Source: JBOFCS01 sp051646185
GTDB taxonomy: Bacteria; Actinomycetota; Actinomycetes; Mycobacteriales; Mycobacteriaceae
Direction of reading: 5' to 3'
Length of the DNA: 6,982 bases
Assembly (NCBI GenBank): GCA_051646185.1
Contig: JBOFCS010000071.1
Coordinates: forward strand, 1 to 6,982
Positions within the stretch are counted from its first letter, which is position 1. Each line of letters begins with the position of its first letter. The notes under the pieces are model-generated. The model ran no database searches, was not told the origin of the DNA, and was given only the letters and a program-made list of their open reading frames with translations. Of this stretch, positions 5,389 through 6,982 are shown one piece after another. Position numbers and translations under genes: made by a program.

Positions 5389-6396
5389 TTGCAAAGAAAG
5401 GTTCTACGCCTCTGTACACTGCTGGTAGCTATTACTTTTACCCCTTTCGCCGCCTGCTCCCAGCAAAAGGGCGCCGACGCCATCGCCCAGAGAGAACCGG
5501 CCAGTCCCGCTGTGGCACCTGTCATAACAGATACGCCTGAGGGATTTGTTCACACATTACCCTCTGGCGTGTCAAATATGGTGTTTCATAACCAATCCCA
5601 AAAGCTTCTGGCACTTACAGACTCCGGATACTCAGTTACTATAGTGAGTACTTCCCCGAAAGATACCGCTAACCGTGTTATCGAACTCCAAACCCAGGCA
5701 TTACGGATAGTTAACGATGGTGACAACGCCCTTGCCATCACAGCGAATGAGCTTATTCATATCAACCCCATGAATAACAGTATTAAAAAAACTCCCATAC
5801 CAGCGCCCCTGCTATCAGCTGCCAGACTCCCCAATGGGCAACTTGCACTTGGCACAGATGATGGTCGGATTCTTCTAGTGGAATCAACTACTGGGGACAT
5901 TAAAAATACCATCAACGGCTTTGCTCGAGTTGATGGTATCGCGGTACTGGAAAATAATGAGGCACTCGCACTAGATACCGCTCAGACTTCGATAACCGAA
6001 TTAAAAAATAACTTTAGCGCTTTAGGTTTGGCGTTACGAGCAGGCGAAGGCGCAACCTCACTTTCCACAACTACCGATGGTCGCGTTCTTATTACTGACA
6101 CTGCAGGGGGGGCTTTACTAGTTTTTGGCACCAATCCACTCATACTGCGGCAACGCTTCCCCGTCCCCGGTTCACCCTTTAGGGTGGCCTACGATAACAA
6201 TACAAAGCTTGCCTGGGTAACTCTCAGCGCAGCTAATACCGTTATTGGGTTTGATCTTTCCACAGGGATTCCCATCGAAAAACGAAGATTTAGCACTGTC
6301 CAACAACCTAATTCGATAGCCGTTGATGAAACCACTGGAATAATTTTCATCGGATCAGCTACTGGTGGCGGCATTCAGTCAATATCAACCAAGTAA
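5389..6396 (+). CDS. Secreted lipoprotein with beta-propeller-like repeats (LppL-type)
   Basis: From the TTG start the protein has 335 residues. It opens with a short lipoprotein signal peptide: basic QRKVLR, a hydrophobic stretch LCTLLVAITFTPFAAC, and lipobox FAAC with the lipidated cysteine at residue 23. It is therefore expected on the outer face of the cytoplasmic membrane. A linker rich in Ala, Pro and Gln (about 24-50) leads to repeated short-strand units typical of YncE/NHL-like propellers, for example LPNGQLALGTDDGRILLVE, STTTDGRVLITDTAGGALLV and NSIAVDETTGIIFIGSATG. No catalytic motif is recognised; such folds commonly bind partners or ligands. An ATG at 5353 would add 12 residues (MKTYRFRKQGVS) but lacks a ribosome site and gives an unusually long basic region. 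It is followed after 48 bases by pyrD, the same arrangement I recall for lppL (Rv2138) and pyrD in M. tuberculosis. Lipoprotein status is firm; the role is unknown. Confidence 0.85.
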   Translation: MQRKVLRLCTLLVAITFTPFAACSQQKGADAIAQREPASPAVAPVITDTPEGFVHTLPSGVSNMVFHNQSQKLLALTDSGYSVTIVSTSPKDTANRVIELQTQALRIVNDGDNALAITANELIHINPMNNSIKKTPIPAPLLSAARLPNGQLALGTDDGRILLVESTTGDIKNTINGFARVDGIAVLENNEALALDTAQTSITELKNNFSALGLALRAGEGATSLSTTTDGRVLITDTAGGALLVFGTNPLILRQRFPVPGSPFRVAYDNNTKLAWVTLSAANTVIGFDLSTGIPIEKRRFSTVQQPNSIAVDETTGIIFIGSATGGGIQSISTK

Positions 6397-6444
6397 AAAT
6401 ATGAGTAGCTACGAACCGATTACTGTGATGACAGAGGATGCACC

Positions 6445-6982
6445 ATGTACGCACTATTATTAAAGCTAATGTTTCTTTTTCCGCCAGAGCGCATCCACCA
6501 TTTAGTTTTCATAATATTTCGTCTAGCCGCTCAAGTGCCAGTAAGCAAGTGGCTAATGAAAAAGATTTTTTGCGTCAATGATCCCATACTCCACTCACAG
6601 GTATTTGGTATTGACTTCGCCGCTCCGCTTGGCCTTGCCGCTGGGTTTGATAAAGATGCTCTGGGCATTAAAGCTTGGGGACCATTGGGTTTCGGATTTG
6701 CAGAAATTGGTACCATCACTGCTCAACCGCAACCAGGAAACCCACAACCACGCTTATTTCGACTACCCAAAGATCGTGCCTTGATCAATCGGATGGGCTT
6801 TAATAATCACGGCGCTCAAGCAGCAGCAGCCCAGCTACAGTTCCGGTCATCAGATTTTCCGATTGCTGCAAATATCGGCAAAACTAAAATAGTTCCAGCA
6901 GCTGATGCAGCCGAAGATTACCGAACTAGTGCCACTGCACTTGGCCCTTATGCGGATTTTATTATTGTCAATGTCAGCTCCC
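6445..6982 (+). CDS. pyrD: Quinone-dependent dihydroorotate dehydrogenase (class 2), 5' part
   Basis: This is the fourth step of pyrimidine synthesis: oxidation of dihydroorotate to orotate, with FMN as cofactor and membrane quinone as acceptor. The window shows 179 codons and ends inside the gene. The N-terminus MYALLLKLMFLFPPERIHHLVF and the next 20 residues form the hydrophobic helices by which class 2 enzymes meet the membrane. FMN and substrate motifs seen are PLGLAAGFDKD (61-71), GTITAQPQPGNPQPRLFRL (89-107), INRMGFNNHG (114-123) and NVSS at the edge (176-179), the start of the N-x-S-x-P-N substrate loop. ATG 6445 is preceded by AGAGGA at 6433-6438, six bases away. The gene follows the lipoprotein stop by 48 bases without a terminator and is probably cotranscribed with it. 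The catalytic serine of class 2 enzymes would lie just past the window end, so full integrity cannot be checked. Confidence 0.95.
   Translation, partial: MYALLLKLMFLFPPERIHHLVFIIFRLAAQVPVSKWLMKKIFCVNDPILHSQVFGIDFAAPLGLAAGFDKDALGIKAWGPLGFGFAEIGTITAQPQPGNPQPRLFRLPKDRALINRMGFNNHGAQAAAAQLQFRSSDFPIAANIGKTKIVPAADAAEDYRTSATALGPYADFIIVNVSS

Overview
The window looks like chromosomal DNA of a mycothiol-producing actinobacterium in the Mycobacteriales, most likely a Corynebacterium of fairly low G+C. Three things support this. The start of mshC (mycothiol ligase) lies at the left edge. The UppP protein closely resembles the mycobacterial/corynebacterial form. The gene order follows a block I recall from Mycobacterium tuberculosis (Rv2130c to Rv2139: mshC, SCO1664-family protein, DUF3090 protein, histidine phosphatase, uppP, Rv2137c, then divergent lppL and pyrD). 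That synteny is from memory and no search was run. The species cannot be fixed from the sequence.

Left and centre (1-5206, all minus strand, read right to left): a small conserved hypothetical gene (5206-4862), a decayed TetR-type regulator (about 4800-4343), a YCII-domain protein (4313-4062), tag (3-methyladenine DNA glycosylase I, 3997-3380), uppP (3304-2471), an MSMEG_4193-type histidine phosphatase (2411-1695), a DUF3090 protein with a zinc-ribbon-like tail (1599-1012), an SCO1664-family kinase-like protein (1003-182) and the first 36 codons of mshC (110-1). Gaps from uppP down to mshC are 8 to 95 bases, so this part is probably one operon or a chain of coupled units.

Right (plus strand): a 182-base divergent intergenic region, then a secreted beta-propeller-like lipoprotein (5389-6396) and, 48 bases further on, the 5' part of pyrD (quinone-dependent dihydroorotate dehydrogenase), cut by the window end.

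Functionally the minus-strand block mixes cell-wall lipid carrier recycling (UppP), mycothiol synthesis (MshC), DNA alkylation repair (Tag) and three conserved actinobacterial proteins of uncertain role, among them a kinase-like protein and a phosphatase. The tag-YCII-TetR stretch is accessory relative to the remembered M. tuberculosis order, and its regulator is dead. I see no phage, transposase, CRISPR, tRNA or rRNA signal. The most interesting points are the TetR remnant beside an intact YCII gene and the conserved but unexplained kinase-like/phosphatase pair next to mshC.
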